The notes under the pieces are model-generated. The model was not told the DNA's origin, did no database searches, and saw only the letters and a list, made by a program, of their open reading frames with translations. A DNA stretch of 64,000 nt from contig JAJKFL010000004.1 of assembly GCA_021186555.1 (NCBI GenBank), positions 25,386,406 to 25,450,405 on the forward strand, given 5' to 3'. This DNA is from Reticulitermes speratus. Taxonomy: Eukaryota; Arthropoda; Insecta; Blattodea; Rhinotermitidae. Within the stretch, counting starts at the first letter, position 1. Each line of letters starts with the position of its first letter. Of the stretch, positions 63,205 to 64,000 are shown piece after piece. A program made the translations under genes and the position numbers.

Positions 63205-64000
63205 CTGTGAAGAAGAAAGTCACATCAATTAATAAATTGTCTGTAAGAACTTCAATGTTCAGTTCACATTACATGATTTCACCAAAAAAGTATGTATGTA
63301 GGTTTACACTTTTAATTTTATTTCAATTTTCATATACAAGCCTGATGATGGTCTGCAAGGACTGAAACATATAGCTTACTCATAGCACAGAAGTACATAG
63401 TTGTGTTAGATGGTAATTTAACTGATTATTTATTAAGAGATAAATTTCTTGTCCCTGCTGGGAATCTGACCACAATTCCTCAGTCATCACTATACTGACT
63501 ATGCTAACCTATCACAAAATAAACCATAAATAAATAAATAAATAAATAAATTACTATGTGATGGTCTCCATCTTTCTAAGCACATATTACATATGGCTTA
63601 TAATTCACCATTAAGCCTATTTTGGATATGTTGATGTTATCGATATGTTCTGTGCTGTTTCTTATTCAGGGCTGCATCCAGGTAACCAGTTAAATTCCAA
63701 ACAAGTCAGATCCTAGTAATTATTACACTGCAAAGCAAATAAAAACTTGGAGACAATGTCCTAATTCCATACATGACAAAGTGTTTGGTGTTTGTTTTTC
63801 CTTGTAAAACATTTCTATAAGCAAAACTTGTTCTCCAGGGCAATGGTAGAGTATCTTATATACAAGCTGAGTTATGTCTGTGTGTAACACTCAAACTGAA
63901 ATCTATCCTACAATTTTGATCGTTATGATAGAGCACTGTTCACTCCCCAGTGACTCCCTGTTAAATTATCTGCACAATATCGGATACGAATGTGATGACT
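63205..64000. other. Receptor B intron 2 (partial)
   Basis: Holds a CCTGATGATGG...TGAAACATA motif (63339-63371), a SINE family 1 head fragment on minus (about 63425-63515) and an (AAAT)n tract at 63527-63551. No exon was seen. Confidence 0.45.

Overview
The window is eukaryotic, AT-rich and intron-rich, and reads as insect chromosomal DNA. Evidence: an insect-type sugar gustatory receptor family, an intact Env-bearing errantivirus (a group known from insects), and a dense load of tRNA-derived SINEs, LINEs and TA-flanked DNA transposons in long introns. I cannot name the species; a hemimetabolous insect is only a guess. All host genes found lie on the minus strand.

Layout. (1) About 0.5-18.7 kb: the N-terminal half of a THADA homolog. 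Eleven exons with consistent splice phases run from 16210 down to 705, and the gene leaves the window on the left. Its 5' exons near 17.8-18.7 kb are unresolved. (2) 18.7-23.0 kb: intergenic, with two SINEs and a long inverted repeat. (3) 23.0-48.4 kb: sugar gustatory receptor gene A, eight exons (48383 down to 23047), introns packed with repeats. (4) 38579-47954: a full-length errantivirus inserted in the first detected intron of receptor A, in the same transcriptional sense. Its LTRs are both 759 bp and identical by eye, it has a GTAC target duplication, a single 1689-codon gag-pol frame and an intact env. (5) 48.4-55.6 kb: intergenic, no gene seen. (6) 55.6-63.2 kb: exons 3-8 of a second, tandem sugar receptor (gene B); its first exons must lie beyond 64000.

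The two receptors share every intron position and phase that can be compared, so they are tandem duplicates. Mobile elements account for much of the rest: a deleted mariner, two TA-flanked pogo/Tigger-type elements, four long hairpin (foldback) repeats, three SINE families, a CR1/Jockey-like LINE and a decayed endonuclease-RT LINE with nested insertions.

The most interesting signal is in the errantivirus. The first AUG after the predicted cap site lies inside the LTR. It opens a 14-codon frame that crosses a near-perfect splice donor. Spliced to an acceptor just before env, the same AUG would supply the start and N-terminal signal-peptide part of Env. Left unspliced, it is a short upstream ORF ending inside the donor site.
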